Origin: Mycolicibacterium flavescens
GTDB taxonomy: Bacteria; Actinomycetota; Actinomycetes; Mycobacteriales; Mycobacteriaceae
Direction of reading: 5' to 3'
NCBI RefSeq assembly: GCF_001722335.1
Contig: NZ_MIHA01000004.1
Coordinates: 1-64,000, forward strand
DNA: 64,000 nt
In this document: positions 22,443 through 32,435 of the stretch, piece after piece
How positions within the stretch are numbered: position 1 is the stretch's first letter
Layout: each line of letters starts with the position of its first letter
Notes under the pieces: generated by a model
What the model was told of the DNA's origin: nothing
The model's input: the letters and a program-made list of their open reading frames with translations, nothing else
The model's database searches: none
Translations under genes and position numbers: made by a program

Positions 22443-23138
22443 GTGAACCTGCTGGGCCGCAAGAAAGCCAACTCGTCGACACCGGACGCCGACGCGTCCG
22501 CAGATGTGTCCGAGAACACCGCTGAGAACACCGCCGAGTCGGCCGCCGCGAAGGCGGCGCGCGGTACCGCACCCAAGGGCAGGCCGACTCCCAAGCGCAG
22601 CGAGGCGGCGCGCCGGCGCGGCCCGGTGGCGCCCGCCCCGATGACCGCCGCCGAAGCGCGTCGTCGCCGCAAGGAGATGCGCAAGACGCTGACCCGCGAG
22701 GAGCGCAAGGCCGACAAGGCCGCCCGCCGCGAGGAGATGACTCAGCGCCGCGAGAAGATGATGGCCGGCGAGGAGGCCTACCTGCTGCCGCGCGACCGCG
22801 GTCCGGTGCGACGCTTCGTGCGCGACGTGGTCGATTCCCGGCGCAACGTGCTCGGGCTGTTCATGCCGTCGGCGCTGGGCCTGATCTTCGTCATGCTGGC
22901 CGTGCCGTCGGTCGAGGTGCAGCGACTGCTGTCCCCCGCGATGCTGGTGCTGGTCCTCATCATGGTGATCGACGGTTTCGTGGTCGGCCGCAAGGTCAAC
23001 AAGCTGGTCGACGCGAAGTTCCCGGACAACACCGAAACCGGCTGGAAACTGGGCTTCTACGCGGCCAGCCGCGCCTCTCAGCTGCGCCGGATGCGCGCCC
23101 CGCGCCCCCAGGTCGAGCGTGGCGACAAGGTCGCCTGA
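22443..23138 (+). CDS. Conserved membrane protein, DUF3043-type (Rv2206 family)
   Basis: 231 aa. The first 120 residues are highly charged (Arg/Lys/Glu, Ala) and likely helical, including AEARRRRKEMRKTLTREERKA; they are followed by two closely spaced transmembrane helices (LGLFMPSALGLIFVMLAVPSVEV and LSPAMLVLVLIMVIDGFVVG) and a basic tail. GTG at 22443 is supported by the leaderless -10. Only 5 nt before cobU, so it leads the cobUTS operon; whether it has a role in cobalamin metabolism is unknown. Confidence 0.85.
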   Translation: MNLLGRKKANSSTPDADASADVSENTAENTAESAAAKAARGTAPKGRPTPKRSEAARRRGPVAPAPMTAAEARRRRKEMRKTLTREERKADKAARREEMTQRREKMMAGEEAYLLPRDRGPVRRFVRDVVDSRRNVLGLFMPSALGLIFVMLAVPSVEVQRLLSPAMLVLVLIMVIDGFVVGRKVNKLVDAKFPDNTETGWKLGFYAASRASQLRRMRAPRPQVERGDKVA

Positions 23139-23143
23139 GCCCG

Positions 23144-23674
23144 GTGTGCGTGCTGGTGCTCGGCGGTATCCGGTCGGGCAAGTCGCGGTGGGCCGAAGCC
23201 GCGCTGGCCGCGGCCGCACCTGAACCCCGACCGCTGCGCTACCTGGCCACCGGGCCTGATCCCGGCGGCGACGCGGACTGGGCGGCCCGCGTCGCCACCC
23301 ACCGGCAGCGCCGCGAGGCCCGCTGGTTCACCGTCGAAACCACCGATGTCGCAACGCATCTGCGTACCGATCCGGTTCCGACGCTGGTCGACGACATCGG
23401 CGCCTGGCTGACCGCGGCGATGGACCGGGCGCAGGCGTGGACCGGCGGTTCGGTGGCCGACGAGGTGGATCACCTCGTCGACGCGGTCGCCGGCTACCGC
23501 GCCCCGCTGGCGTTGGTCAGCCCCGAGGTCGGGTTGACCGTGGTACCCGCGACGGCCGCCGGGCGCCGCTTCGCCGACGAACTCGGCGCGCTCAATCAGC
23601 GCCTGGCCGCGGTGAGCGACCGGGTGGTGCTCGTCGTCGCCGGACAGCCGGTCACGGTCAAGGAGCCGGCGTGA
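23144..23674 (+). CDS. cobU: Adenosylcobinamide kinase / adenosylcobinamide-phosphate guanylyltransferase
   Basis: 176 aa, family length. P-loop [13 protein letters not shown] at about residues 6-18; ATHRQRRE carries the histidine expected to be guanylylated; [12 protein letters not shown] and [30 protein letters not shown] are further CobU signatures. Phosphorylates adenosylcobinamide and activates it as the GDP derivative for CobS. Starts GTG and ends in a GTGA overlap with cobT. In M. tuberculosis, as I recall, cobU is elsewhere (Rv0254c), so this operon is more complete. Confidence 0.93.
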   Translation: MCVLVLGGIRSGKSRWAEAALAAAAPEPRPLRYLATGPDPGGDADWAARVATHRQRREARWFTVETTDVATHLRTDPVPTLVDDIGAWLTAAMDRAQAWTGGSVADEVDHLVDAVAGYRAPLALVSPEVGLTVVPATAAGRRFADELGALNQRLAAVSDRVVLVVAGQPVTVKEPA

Positions 23675-24723
23675 CGGCACTGTTCGGGCACGTCGGCGCA
23701 CCCGACGCCGCCGCGGCCGACGCGGCCCGGGCCCGCCAGGCGCGGCTGACCAAACCCGCCGGTTCGCTGGGCCGACTCGAGGACCTGTCGGTGTGGGTGG
23801 CGTCGTGTCAGGGCGTCTGCCCGCCGCGCCGGCTGCAGCGGGCCCGCGTCGTGGTGTTCGCCGCTGATCACGGTGTGGCCGCGGCCGGGGTGTCGGCCTA
23901 TCCGCCCGACGTGACCGCGCAGATGGTCGCCAACATCGACGCCGGTGGCGCCGCGATCAACGTGCTCGCCGAGGTCGCCGGTGCGACGGTGCGCGTGCTC
24001 GACGTCGGCGTCGACGTCCAGACGCCGCACTCCCCCGCGATCGGCGCGCACAAGGTGCGTCGCGGCAGCGGCAACATCGCGGTCGAGGACGCGCTCAGCG
24101 AGGCCGAACTGGACGCGGCGATCGCCACGGGTAGGCGCATCGCCGACGAGGAGGTCGACTCCGGGGCCGACCTGCTGATCGCCGGTGACATGGGCATCGG
24201 AAACACCACTGCGGCAACAACTCTGGTGGCAGCACTGGCCGACTGCGAGCCGGTCGCGGTGGTGGGTCGCGGCACCGGCGTCGACGACGCCGGCTGGGCG
24301 CGCAAGACCGCCGCCATCCGCGATGCGCTGTTCCGCTGCCGCGGCACCACCGACCCGGTCACGCTGCTGCGGAAGGCCGGCGGCGCGGATCTGGCCGCGA
24401 TGGCGGGTTTCTGCGCACAGGCCGCGGTGCGACGCACCCCGCTGCTGCTCGACGGCCTGGTGGTGACGGCCGCCGCGTTGGCCGCGGAACGGATGGCGCC
24501 CGGGGCCCGGCTGTGGTGGCAGGCCGGTCACCGCTCGACCGAGCCCGCCCACGCCGTCGCGCTGGACCGGCTGGGCCTGGACCCGATTCTGGACCTGCAG
24601 ATGCGGCTCGGTGAGGGCACCGGTGCGGCGCTGGCGCTGCCGGTGGTGCACGCCGCGGTCGCCACGCTCGAGTCGATGGCGACCTTCGAAGAGGCGGGCG
24701 TCACGACCGATACGGTCCCGTGA
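23671..24723 (+). CDS. cobT: Nicotinate-nucleotide--dimethylbenzimidazole phosphoribosyltransferase
   Basis: 350 aa. Makes alpha-ribazole phosphate for the lower ligand of cobalamin. Motifs: [18 protein letters not shown] near the N-terminus, [32 protein letters not shown], and the C-terminal [14 protein letters not shown] with the catalytic glutamate. GTG start within the cobU stop (GTGA) and the stop within the cobS start (GTGA): three genes coupled in a row. Confidence 0.95.
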   Translation: MTALFGHVGAPDAAAADAARARQARLTKPAGSLGRLEDLSVWVASCQGVCPPRRLQRARVVVFAADHGVAAAGVSAYPPDVTAQMVANIDAGGAAINVLAEVAGATVRVLDVGVDVQTPHSPAIGAHKVRRGSGNIAVEDALSEAELDAAIATGRRIADEEVDSGADLLIAGDMGIGNTTAATTLVAALADCEPVAVVGRGTGVDDAGWARKTAAIRDALFRCRGTTDPVTLLRKAGGADLAAMAGFCAQAAVRRTPLLLDGLVVTAAALAAERMAPGARLWWQAGHRSTEPAHAVALDRLGLDPILDLQMRLGEGTGAALALPVVHAAVATLESMATFEEAGVTTDTVP

Positions 24724-25442
24724 TCCGTTCTCTGGCAGGCGCTTTCGCGTTCGGAACCGTCGTCCCGGTGCGCACTCAGGCCGCCGTCGGGCGCGGGGTC
24801 ATGACGGCGTTCCCGACGGTCGGGCTGGCGCTGGGGGCCCTGGCCGCCGCCGTGCTGTGGGCCGCGTCGTGGGCGTTCGGTCCCGGTGCGTTGGCGGGGG
24901 TGCTCGGGGTCGCGGTCGTGGTGCTGGCCACCCGCGGGCTGCACATCGACGGGCTGTCCGACACCGTCGACGCGCTGGGCTGCTACGGCCCGCCCGAGCG
25001 TGCGCTCGAGGTGATGCGCGGCGGCGCGGCGGGCCCGTTCGGGGTGGCCGCGGTGGTGCTGACGCTGCTGCTGCAGGCGTTGGCGTTGGCTCAGCTCAGC
25101 GTTGTCGCGGTGGTGGCGGCGCTGACCTGCGGGCGGGTCGCGGCGGTGCTGGCCTGCCGGCGCGGGGTGCCCGCGGCGGCGGGCAGCGCGCTGGGCGCGC
25201 GGGTGGCCGGCACCCAGCCCATCGTCGTGGTCGCGGCCTGGGTTGTCGTGGTGGCCGCCCTGGCCGGGTGGGCCTGCGCGCGGCCGTGGCAGGGCCCGGT
25301 CGCGGTGCTGGTGGCGCTGCTCTGCGGCGCCGTGCTGGTCGCGCACTGCGTGCGGCGGTTCGGCGGGGTGACCGGCGACGTGCTCGGCGCCGCGGTCGAG
25401 GTGACGACGACGGTCGCGGCGCTGGGCCTGGCGATCGGCTAG
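24720..25442 (+). CDS. cobS: Adenosylcobinamide-GDP ribazoletransferase (cobalamin synthase)
   Basis: 240 aa polytopic membrane protein. Last step of nucleotide-loop assembly: joins alpha-ribazole to adenosylcobinamide-GDP. Signature [29 protein letters not shown] with Asp-rich metal site; at least five hydrophobic segments. GTG start overlaps cobT; the TAG stop interlocks with that of convergent ilvE. Confidence 0.94.
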   Translation: MIRSLAGAFAFGTVVPVRTQAAVGRGVMTAFPTVGLALGALAAAVLWAASWAFGPGALAGVLGVAVVVLATRGLHIDGLSDTVDALGCYGPPERALEVMRGGAAGPFGVAAVVLTLLLQALALAQLSVVAVVAALTCGRVAAVLACRRGVPAAAGSALGARVAGTQPIVVVAAWVVVVAALAGWACARPWQGPVAVLVALLCGAVLVAHCVRRFGGVTGDVLGAAVEVTTTVAALGLAIG

Positions 25443-26545
25443 TTCAGCCGCGCCATCCAGCCGTGGGTGTCGGCGAACGTGCCGCGCTGGATACCGGTCA
25501 GGGTGTCGCGCAGCGCCATTGTGATCTCGCCCGGCCCGCCGTCGGCGATGGTGAACTCACCGTCGGCGTGCTTGACCCGCGCGACCGGGGTGATCACCGC
25601 GGCCGTCCCGCAGGCGAACACCTCGGTGATCTCGCCCGCGGCGACCTTCTTCTGCCACTCGTCGACGTCGATTTTGCGTTCCTCGACCGCGAACCCGGCG
25701 TCGGATGCCAACTGCAGCAGGGAGTCCCGCGTGACGCCGGGCAGAATCGAGCCGCTGAGCTCCGGGGTCACCAGACGCGCCGAACCGCCGCTGCCGAACA
25801 CGAAGAACAGGTTCATCCCGCCCATCTCCTCGACGTAGCGGCGCTCGGCGGCGTCCAGCCACACCACCTGGTCGCAGTCGTTGTCGGTGGCCTGGGCCTG
25901 CGCGAGCAGCGAAGCGGCGTAGTTGCCGCCGAACTTCGCCGCGCCGGTGCCGCCCGGGCACGCGCGCACGTATTCGGTCGACAGCCACACGCTGACCGGT
26001 TTGATGCCGCCCTTGAAGTACGCGCCGGCCGGTGAGCCGATCACCAGGTAGCGGTACTCGGTTGCGGGCCGCACACCCAGCCCCGGCTCGGTGGCGATCA
26101 CGAACGGCCGCAAGTACAGCGACTCCTCACCCCCGGCCGGTGGCACCCACTGCTCGTCGACGGCGATCAGTTGGCGCAGCGACTCGATGAACACCTCTTC
26201 GGGCAGTTCGGGGATCGCCAACCGGCGCGCCGACACCCGCAGCCGGGCCGCGTTGGCCTCGGGCCGGAACGACACGATCGAACCGTCGCCCCAGCGGTAG
26301 GCCTTGAGGCCTTCGAAGATCTCCTGCGCGTAGTGCAGCACCACCGCCGACGGGTCGAGTTCGATGGGCCCGTACGGGATCACCCGCGCGTTGTGCCAGC
26401 CCTGACCCTCGGCGTAGTCGATCGACACCATGTGGTCGCTGTGGAACTGGCCGAACCCCGGGTTGGCCAGGATCGAAGCCCGTACCTCATCGCTCGCCCG
26501 GTTCGCATTGTGCTCAACCGTGAACTCGAGGGGGCCGTCAGTCAT
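25439..26545 (-). CDS. ilvE: Branched-chain amino acid aminotransferase
   Basis: 368 aa, identical in length to M. tuberculosis IlvE. Fold-type IV PLP enzyme: [28 protein letters not shown] near the front, the probable PLP lysine in [15 protein letters not shown], and [12 protein letters not shown] plus [15 protein letters not shown] at the C-terminal side. Final step in leucine, isoleucine and valine synthesis. ATG at 26545 is supported by TACAAT ending 6 nt upstream. Confidence 0.96.
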   Translation of the reverse strand: MTDGPLEFTVEHNANRASDEVRASILANPGFGQFHSDHMVSIDYAEGQGWHNARVIPYGPIELDPSAVVLHYAQEIFEGLKAYRWGDGSIVSFRPEANAARLRVSARRLAIPELPEEVFIESLRQLIAVDEQWVPPAGGEESLYLRPFVIATEPGLGVRPATEYRYLVIGSPAGAYFKGGIKPVSVWLSTEYVRACPGGTGAAKFGGNYAASLLAQAQATDNDCDQVVWLDAAERRYVEEMGGMNLFFVFGSGGSARLVTPELSGSILPGVTRDSLLQLASDAGFAVEERKIDVDEWQKKVAAGEITEVFACGTAAVITPVARVKHADGEFTIADGGPGEITMALRDTLTGIQRGTFADTHGWMARLN

Positions 26546-26551
26546 GCAGCG

Positions 26552-26557
26552 ATTGTA
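26552..26557 (-). promoter_or_regulatory. -10 TACAAT, leaderless-type, for ilvE
   Basis: TACAAT on the minus strand ends 6 nt before the ilvE ATG. Confidence 0.5.
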
Positions 26558-26567
26558 TATCTGCGCG

Positions 26568-27662
26568 CTAACGAGTTTTCGCCGCGATGAACGGGGGCTT
26601 GACCACTTCGCACTCGACGGCGCGGCCGCGGACGTCGACGGCGACGCGCTGGCCGTCGGCGATGTCGGCCGCGGTGTCGATGAGCGCCAGCCCGATACCG
26701 ACTTTCAGTGTGGGAGAGAAGGTTCCCGATGTCGTCACACCCACCGGCCGGTCGCCGTCGAGCACGGTGAGGTCGGCTCGCAGCACGCCGCGGCCGACGG
26801 CCTTCAAACCGCGCAGCAGCCGCGGCGGCCCGGCCTCCTTCTCGGCCAGCAGCGCGTCGCGGCCCCAGAACGCGTCCTTCTTCCAGCCGATGGCCCACCC
26901 GCACCGCGCCTGCAGCGGCGAGAAGTCCGGTGACAGCTCGTGACCGTGCAGCGGGTAGCCCATCTCGGTGCGCAGTGTGTCGCGCGCGCCCAGCCCGGCC
27001 AGTTCGCCGCCGGCCTCGGTGACCTTCTCGAGCAGCGCGTCGAACACGACGCCGGCGCGGTCCCACGGCGGCAGCACCTCGTAGCCGTGCTCGCCGGTGT
27101 AGCCGGTGCGGCACACCCGCACGGGCACGCCGGAGAACTCGGCGTCGGCGTAGCCCATGTAGTCCATGCCGGTCGGCAGGTCGAGCGCGGCCAGGACATC
27201 GGCCGACTTCGGGCCCTGCACGGCCAGCACCCCGTACGAGCGGTGCTCGTCGGTGATCGTCAGCACGGCGGGCGCCCGCTGCTGCAGCGCCGCGACGACG
27301 GCGGCGGTGTTGGCCGCGTTGGGCACCAGGAAGATCTCGTCGTCGGCGACGTAGTAGGCGATCAGGTCGTCGATGACACCACCGGAGTCGTTGCAGCACA
27401 GCGTGTATTGCGCCTTGCCGGGTCCGATCCGGCGCAGGTCGTTGCTCAGCGCCGAGTTGATGTATTCGGCGGCGCCCGGTCCGCGTACCAGCGCCTTGCC
27501 CAGATGGCTGACGTCGAACAGGCCGACGGTGGTCCTGGTGGAGGTGTGCTCGCTGACCGTCCCGGCGTAGGAGACCGGCATCAGCCACCCGGCGAATTCG
27601 GCGAAGTTGGCACCCAGTTCGCGGTGGCGGTCTTCCAGCGGGCCCTTCAACACTTGCGTCAC
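26568..27662 (-). CDS. gcvT: Glycine cleavage system T protein (aminomethyltransferase)
   Basis: 364 aa. Transfers the C1 unit from the aminomethyl-lipoyl H protein to tetrahydrofolate. [32 protein letters not shown] is the canonical N-terminal region; [37 protein letters not shown] the C-terminal barrel. The P and H genes are not here. GTG at 27662 fits a TAGGGT -10 eight nt upstream; there is no space for a glycine riboswitch in the divergent spacer. Confidence 0.94.
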   Translation of the reverse strand: MTQVLKGPLEDRHRELGANFAEFAGWLMPVSYAGTVSEHTSTRTTVGLFDVSHLGKALVRGPGAAEYINSALSNDLRRIGPGKAQYTLCCNDSGGVIDDLIAYYVADDEIFLVPNAANTAAVVAALQQRAPAVLTITDEHRSYGVLAVQGPKSADVLAALDLPTGMDYMGYADAEFSGVPVRVCRTGYTGEHGYEVLPPWDRAGVVFDALLEKVTEAGGELAGLGARDTLRTEMGYPLHGHELSPDFSPLQARCGWAIGWKKDAFWGRDALLAEKEAGPPRLLRGLKAVGRGVLRADLTVLDGDRPVGVTTSGTFSPTLKVGIGLALIDTAADIADGQRVAVDVRGRAVECEVVKPPFIAAKTR

Positions 27663-27670
27663 GCCGATCC

Positions 27671-27676
27671 ACCCTA
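27671..27676 (-). promoter_or_regulatory. -10 TAGGGT, leaderless-type, for gcvT
   Basis: TAGGGT on the minus strand ends 8 nt before the GTG at 27662. Confidence 0.5.
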
Positions 27677-27694
27677 ATCCGCGTCGGCGCTTGG

Positions 27695-27700
27695 CACACT
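27695..27700 (+). promoter_or_regulatory. -10 CACACT, leaderless-type, for the adenylate cyclase
   Basis: CACACT ends 7 nt before the GTG at 27708; with the gcvT -10 it forms a compact divergent promoter pair. Confidence 0.4.
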
Positions 27701-27707
27701 TGGCCGG

Positions 27708-28760
27708 GTGGTCGACGCGCAGCGCAGGGCGGCGCTGATCGAGTATCTCGCTTCGCTGGGGTTCACCGCCGAGGAGATGGCCGACGCCGAACGCCGCGGC
27801 CGGCTGTTCGGCCTGGCCGGGGACGCGCTGCTGCGGTCAGGCCCGCCGACGGTCACTGCCCGTCAGGCCGCCGACCGGCTCGGCATGTCGCTCGACGAGT
27901 TCGTCCACATCTGGCAGGCGCTGGGCCTGACGGTCGCCGACCCGGAGCTGCCCACGCTGAGCGACGCCGACCTCGACGCGCTGCGGTCCTGGCAGGCGAT
28001 CAGCGCCCTGGCCGGCGCCGACGCCGCGCTGAACTTCCTGCGCATCGTCGGTGCGACGATGTCGCGGCTGGCGGAGGCGAGCTCGACGATGACCCGGATC
28101 GCCGAGCCCGACGTGCTGATGACCCACACCAACGACGAACTGGCCACGGCGAAGGCCTACCGCGCCATCGCCGAGCTGGTGCCGGGCCTCGCGGCGTTGA
28201 TGGACGCGGTGTGGCGTCACCACATCACCAGCGCCAGGGTGTACTTCGAGGAGGTCATCCACGACACGTCGGCCAGCGTGACCTGCGGCGTCGGTTTCGC
28301 CGACCTGTCGGGGTTCACCGCGATGACCCAGCGGCTGTCCCCCACCGAACTCTCGGATCTGCTGACCCGGTTCGGCGGCGAGGTCAGCGACGTGGTGCAT
28401 TCGCGGGGTGGACGGGTGGTGAAGTTCATCGGCGATGAGGTGATGTGGGTGACCGCCTCCCCCAAACAGCTCGTGCAGATCGCTGTTGCGCTGGTGGGTT
28501 ACGCCCGGGCCCGCGACGCCGGTCTGCGGGTGAGGGCCGGGTTGGGTTACGGGTCGGTGCTCGCGATCGGCGGCGACTACTTCGGAACCCCGGTCAACCT
28601 GGCCGCCCGGCTGGTCAGCGCCGCCGAACCCGGTCAGATCCTCGCCGGAGCCGACGTGCGCGACGCCCTGCCAGACCGGCCCGCCGTCGAGTTGGTCCCG
28701 TTGACACTCAAGGGGTTCGAGACCCCGGTCCCGGCCTACGACCTGTCCGTCGACGACTGA
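27708..28760 (+). CDS. Class III adenylate cyclase with N-terminal regulatory domain (Rv2212 family)
   Basis: 350 aa. The C-terminal cyclase homology domain has both metal aspartates, Asp199 (FADLSGFT) and Asp243 (GDEVMW), the adenine-selecting Lys239 (VVKFIGDE), and the NLAARL segment carrying the transition-state Asn/Arg. The first ~185 residues form a separate all-helical domain that begins with a segment resembling an HTH ([24 protein letters not shown]). In the characterised Rv2212 this half is autoregulatory and responds to pH and fatty acids. GTG at 27708 is supported by its -10. Confidence 0.92.
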   Translation: MVDAQRRAALIEYLASLGFTAEEMADAERRGRLFGLAGDALLRSGPPTVTARQAADRLGMSLDEFVHIWQALGLTVADPELPTLSDADLDALRSWQAISALAGADAALNFLRIVGATMSRLAEASSTMTRIAEPDVLMTHTNDELATAKAYRAIAELVPGLAALMDAVWRHHITSARVYFEEVIHDTSASVTCGVGFADLSGFTAMTQRLSPTELSDLLTRFGGEVSDVVHSRGGRVVKFIGDEVMWVTASPKQLVQIAVALVGYARARDAGLRVRAGLGYGSVLAIGGDYFGTPVNLAARLVSAAEPGQILAGADVRDALPDRPAVELVPLTLKGFETPVPAYDLSVDD

Positions 28761-28763
28761 AGC

Positions 28764-28769
28764 TAGGGT
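28764..28769 (+). promoter_or_regulatory. -10 TAGGGT, leaderless-type, for the leucyl aminopeptidase gene
   Basis: TAGGGT ends 8 nt before the GTG at 28778, right after the cyclase stop. Confidence 0.5.
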
Positions 28770-28777
28770 TGGGTTCC

Positions 28778-30304
28778 GTGAGCGCTGCATACGCCGGATA
28801 CCAGGCCCCCGCCGTCACCGTCAGTTCGTCGCTGCCCAAACGCGCGGGCGCCGCGGTGTTGATCGTGCCCGTCGTCTCCTCGGGCGACGACGGCGCCGAA
28901 CAGGCGACCGCGAAGGTGCTGGCCGGCCCGTCGCTCCCCGCGGAGGCGGTCGGTCAGATCGAGAGCGCCCTGCAGGCGCTGGGCGCCAAGGGCGGCGCCG
29001 AGCAGGTGACGCGCGTCGTGGTTCCTGCGCTGCCGGTCGCCAGCGTGCTGGCGGTGGGTCTGGGCAAGCCGCGCGACGAATACCCCGCGGACCTGGTCCG
29101 GCGGGCGGCCGGCGCTGCCGCGCGCGCGCTGAACGGCACCGAGAAAGTGCTGACCACGCTGTCGGAGCTCGACGTGTCGGCGGCGGTCGAGGGGCTGATC
29201 CTGGGTTCCTACCGGTTCACCGCGTTCCGCAGCGACAAGACCGCGCCCAAGGATTCCGGGCTGCGCGAGATCGTCGCGCTGAGCACCGACGCCAAGTCCG
29301 CCAAGCAGGCGGCCCAGCGCGCGGCCGACATCGGTGCCGCGGTCGCCACCGCACGCGACCTGGTCAACACCCCGCCCAGCCACCTGTTTCCCGCCGAATT
29401 CGCCTCGCGCGCAAAGGCTTTGGGTGAGGCGGTCGGCCTGACGGTAGAGATCCTCGACGAGAAGGCGTTGGAGAAGGGCGGCTACGGCGGCATCATCGGC
29501 GTCGGGAAGGGTTCGTCGCGCCCGCCGCGGCTGGTGCGGCTGACCCACAAGGGCGCCAAACGCAAAGGCAAGCGGGTGGCGCTGGTCGGCAAGGGCATCA
29601 CGTTCGACACCGGCGGCATCTCGATCAAGCCGGCCGCCAACATGCACCACATGACTTCGGACATGGGCGGCGCCGCAGCCGTGATCGCGACCGTCGTGCT
29701 GGCCGCCAAGCAGAAGCTGCCGATCGACGTGATCGCGACGGTGCCGATGGCCGAGAACATGCCGTCGTCGACAGCGCAGCGCCCCGGTGACGTGCTGACG
29801 CAGTACGGCGGCATCACTGTCGAGGTGCTCAACACCGACGCCGAGGGCCGGCTGATCCTGGCCGACGCGATCGTGCGCGCCGGCGAGGACGATCCGGACT
29901 ACCTGATCGAGACGTCGACGCTGACCGGCGCGCAGACCGTCGCGCTGGGTGCGCGCACGCCCGGGGTGATGGGCAGCGACGAGTTCCGCGACCGGGTCGC
30001 CGACCTCTCCCAGGCAGTCGGCGAGAACGCCTGGGCGATGCCGCTTCCGGAGGAACTGAAGGACGATCTGAAGTCGACGGTCGCCGATCTGGCCAATGTC
30101 AGCGGTTCGCGGTTCGCCGGAATGTTGGTGGCGGGCACGTATCTTCGCGAGTTCGTGCCCGAAGGTGTGCAGTGGGCGCACATCGACATCGCCGGGCCGG
30201 CCTACAACACCAGCGGCCCGTGGGGTTACACCGGCAAGGGTGGCACCGGCGTGCCGACCCGCACGATGTTCGCGGTGCTCGAGGACATCGCCGCCAACGG
30301 GTAG
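28778..30304 (+). CDS. pepB: Leucyl aminopeptidase, M17 family
   Basis: 508 aa (M. tuberculosis PepB 515 aa). The N-terminal macro-like domain is followed by the catalytic domain: [31 protein letters not shown] with metal-binding Lys and Asp, then the signature NTDAEGRL and [15 protein letters not shown] two-metal cytosolic hexameric peptidase. The GTG at 28778 gives [20 protein letters not shown]; longer upstream readings run through the cyclase gene and are rejected. Confidence 0.95.
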   Translation: MSAAYAGYQAPAVTVSSSLPKRAGAAVLIVPVVSSGDDGAEQATAKVLAGPSLPAEAVGQIESALQALGAKGGAEQVTRVVVPALPVASVLAVGLGKPRDEYPADLVRRAAGAAARALNGTEKVLTTLSELDVSAAVEGLILGSYRFTAFRSDKTAPKDSGLREIVALSTDAKSAKQAAQRAADIGAAVATARDLVNTPPSHLFPAEFASRAKALGEAVGLTVEILDEKALEKGGYGGIIGVGKGSSRPPRLVRLTHKGAKRKGKRVALVGKGITFDTGGISIKPAANMHHMTSDMGGAAAVIATVVLAAKQKLPIDVIATVPMAENMPSSTAQRPGDVLTQYGGITVEVLNTDAEGRLILADAIVRAGEDDPDYLIETSTLTGAQTVALGARTPGVMGSDEFRDRVADLSQAVGENAWAMPLPEELKDDLKSTVADLANVSGSRFAGMLVAGTYLREFVPEGVQWAHIDIAGPAYNTSGPWGYTGKGGTGVPTRTMFAVLEDIAANG

Positions 30305-30618
30305 ACGCACGCTGTCACGCCGCACCCCTGCCCCGCCGCAACCCGACGCTCGCCGACCGACCGACCACCCCCGTCGCGTCGAGCGTCGAGATTTTTGCGA
30401 GTTTTAGGCGAAATCGCACCAAAAACCCGACGCTCGCCGACAGACTGACCACCCCCGTCGCGCCGCACCCCCGCCCCGCCGCACCCTGCCGCGTCGAGCG
30501 TCGCCGCACCCCGCCGAGCGTCGAGAATTTCGCGAGTTTCGGGCCAAATCGCACCAAAAACCCGACGCTCGCCGACCGACCGACAGACCGACAGGCCGAC
30601 CGACCGAAAGTCCGACGG
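30305..30618. repeat. 314-nt convergent spacer made of palindromic repeats
   Basis: Gene-free spacer between pepB and ephD. It holds two 61-nt direct copies (30381-30441 and 30516-30576, about 6 mismatches). Each is bounded by inverted arms CGAGCGTCG and CGACGCTCG (30380-30388 with 30428-30436; 30515-30523 with 30563-30571) enclosing an AT-richer core with T and A runs that can form an inner imperfect hairpin. A third partial end (CCGACGCTCGCCGACCGACC) lies at 30343-30362. Between them are CCGA and CCGC tracts. Possibly a REP-like element that also ends transcription from both sides. Confidence 0.8.
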
Positions 30619-32388
30619 CTAGAGCACCCGTCCCCTCGCGGTGCTACGCATCACCTGCGGCAGCGCGTGCGCGACGGCGTAGACGAGGTGGGCCTCTGGA
30701 GCTACCGGGCGGACGGGCTTGTTCCTCTTGACCGACGAGACGATCGCCTTGGCCACCTTGTCCGGGCCGTAACGCCTTGTGCCGAAGGCTTTTACGAGCT
30801 GCGCGCGACGCGCCTCGACCTTGCCCTGCAGCGCGGCCGGCGCATCGAAGCGGGTGGTACGCACGATGTTGGTGTCGATCACGCCCGGGCACACGGTCGT
30901 CAGACCGATACCGGCTTGGTCGAGTTCGGCGCGCAGACAGTCGCCGAACATGAACACCGCGGCCTTGCTGGTCGCGTAGGCGTTCATCGACTGTTGCGGT
31001 GCGTACGCCGCCATCGACGAGACGTTGACGACGTGCCCGCCCGTACCGCGCTCGACCATCCGCCGGCCGAACGACCGGCAGCAGTTCACCACGCCGCCGA
31101 AGTTGATCGACAGCACCCGGTCGTATTCCGCACGCGGAGTGTCGAGGAACATGCCGGCGTGCCCGACACCCGCGTTGTTGACCACCACGTCGGGCACCCC
31201 GTGCTCGGCGCACACGCGCTCGGCGAACTGCTCCACGTCCTCGGCGTCCGACACATCGACGACATAGGCGTGTGCGACGCCTCCGCCCGCGGCGATCTGC
31301 GCGGCCGTCTCCTTGACGGTGCCCTCGTCGATGTCGCTGACCACGATTTCGGCGCCCTCCCGGGCGAACGCCAACGCAGTCGCGCGTCCGATGCCGCTGC
31401 CGGCCCCCGTCACCGAAACCAGTGTGTCCCCGAAGTATTCGCGTTTGCGGCCGACCTGCGCCCGCCGCAGTTCGCGCGCTGGCGGGGCGCCGTCGAGGTG
31501 GTCGGCGAGTTGGCGCACCGCGCGGGCGATCGACTCCGCATGCGACATCGGTGACCAGTGGCCGGCGCTCACGTCGCGACGCCACAGCCGCGACACCCAC
31601 TTTCGGGTGTCCTCGTACGGGTAGGGCCGAACGAACGGGTCGTCGAGGTTGACGATCGTCTGCACCGGCACGTCGACGTAGTGGTCGCGGTGCGTGGAGA
31701 ACAGCAAGCGCAGATAGTTCGCCCGGTACACCTTGAGGCCGTTGACCGCGTCGGCGGTCAGGTTCGGCGAGTGGTGCACGCGCTGCTCGGGGATGCCGTC
31801 GCGCACCGTCAACAGCCGCGTCAACGTGCCCCGGCGAAACTGGCGGCGCACGACCGCGGGGCCGAGCACGGGCACCGAGAACAGAGCCATATAGCTGAGC
31901 CGGGCAAGTTGGCCGACCGCGCGGGCGAACCGGCGCGGGCGGTAGGGCCGCACCAACGCGCCGATGACGTAGCGGTGCAGATGGTCGGCGCTCGGGCCGG
32001 AAACCGAGGTGAACGAGGCGACGCGCTCGTCGGCGCCTGCGCGCGCGAGGTACTCCCACACCGTCGCCGAACCCCAGTCGTGCGCCAGCACATGCACCGG
32101 CACCCCGGGACTGGTCGCGGCGACGACCTCCGCGAAGTCGTCAGCCAGGCGGTCCAGCCGGTAGGCCGAAACTGGTTGAGGCACAGCCGATCTGCCCGCA
32201 CCACGGCTGTCGTAGCGGATGATCCGGAAGTGGTCTTCGAGCAGCGCGACCACACCGTCCCAGAGCACGTGCGAATCCGGCCAGCCGTGCACGAGCACCA
32301 GCGGCGGGCCGTCGGGGTTGCCCTGTTCGTACACCGCGATCCGGACGTCGTCGACGCTGTCGACGAACCGCTCGGCGATCTCCCCCAT
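30619..32388 (-). CDS. ephD: EphD-type epoxide hydrolase fused to short-chain dehydrogenase
   Basis: 589 aa. N-terminal alpha/beta hydrolase (about residues 1-300): VHGWPDSHVLWDG oxyanion region and the nucleophile elbow AHDWGSATVW with the Asp typical of epoxide hydrolases. C-terminal classical SDR (about 320-575): nucleotide site TGAGSGIG near residue 327, NNAG, and active site SSMAAY ... YATSK. The same fusion occurs in M. tuberculosis EphD (592 aa), implicated in epoxymycolate turnover. GGAGG lies 7 nt before the ATG at 32388 and 4 nt before a second ATG at 32391; the former is preferred. Confidence 0.94.
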   Translation of the reverse strand: MGEIAERFVDSVDDVRIAVYEQGNPDGPPLVLVHGWPDSHVLWDGVVALLEDHFRIIRYDSRGAGRSAVPQPVSAYRLDRLADDFAEVVAATSPGVPVHVLAHDWGSATVWEYLARAGADERVASFTSVSGPSADHLHRYVIGALVRPYRPRRFARAVGQLARLSYMALFSVPVLGPAVVRRQFRRGTLTRLLTVRDGIPEQRVHHSPNLTADAVNGLKVYRANYLRLLFSTHRDHYVDVPVQTIVNLDDPFVRPYPYEDTRKWVSRLWRRDVSAGHWSPMSHAESIARAVRQLADHLDGAPPARELRRAQVGRKREYFGDTLVSVTGAGSGIGRATALAFAREGAEIVVSDIDEGTVKETAAQIAAGGGVAHAYVVDVSDAEDVEQFAERVCAEHGVPDVVVNNAGVGHAGMFLDTPRAEYDRVLSINFGGVVNCCRSFGRRMVERGTGGHVVNVSSMAAYAPQQSMNAYATSKAAVFMFGDCLRAELDQAGIGLTTVCPGVIDTNIVRTTRFDAPAALQGKVEARRAQLVKAFGTRRYGPDKVAKAIVSSVKRNKPVRPVAPEAHLVYAVAHALPQVMRSTARGRVL

Positions 32389-32409
32389 CACACCTCCAGG
32401 CGACTAGGC

Positions 32410-32427
32410 GGTACCGCCGGTACCGTA
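32410..32427 (-). promoter_or_regulatory. ephD -10 (TACGGT) abutting a 15-nt perfect palindrome
   Basis: TACGGT (32427-32422) matches TANNNT. Immediately downstream, overlapping it, is the palindrome GGTACCGCCGGTACC (32410-32424), covering the expected transcription start: a repressor operator candidate. Confidence 0.45.
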
Positions 32428-32435
32428 TCAGGGCC

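Noticed and set aside
23139..23143. Cobalamin riboswitch controlling cobUTS
   Set aside because: Only 5 nt lie between Rv2206 and cobU, and the 122 nt before Rv2206 show no B12-box. The operon appears to start with a leaderless Rv2206.
23437..23670. N-terminal extension of CobT running through cobU
   Set aside because: It is out of frame with cobU and low complexity; the GTGA overlap at 23671 gives a CobT of normal length.
27663..27707. Glycine riboswitch upstream of gcvT
   Set aside because: The divergent spacer is 45 nt, too short, and gcvT looks leaderless.
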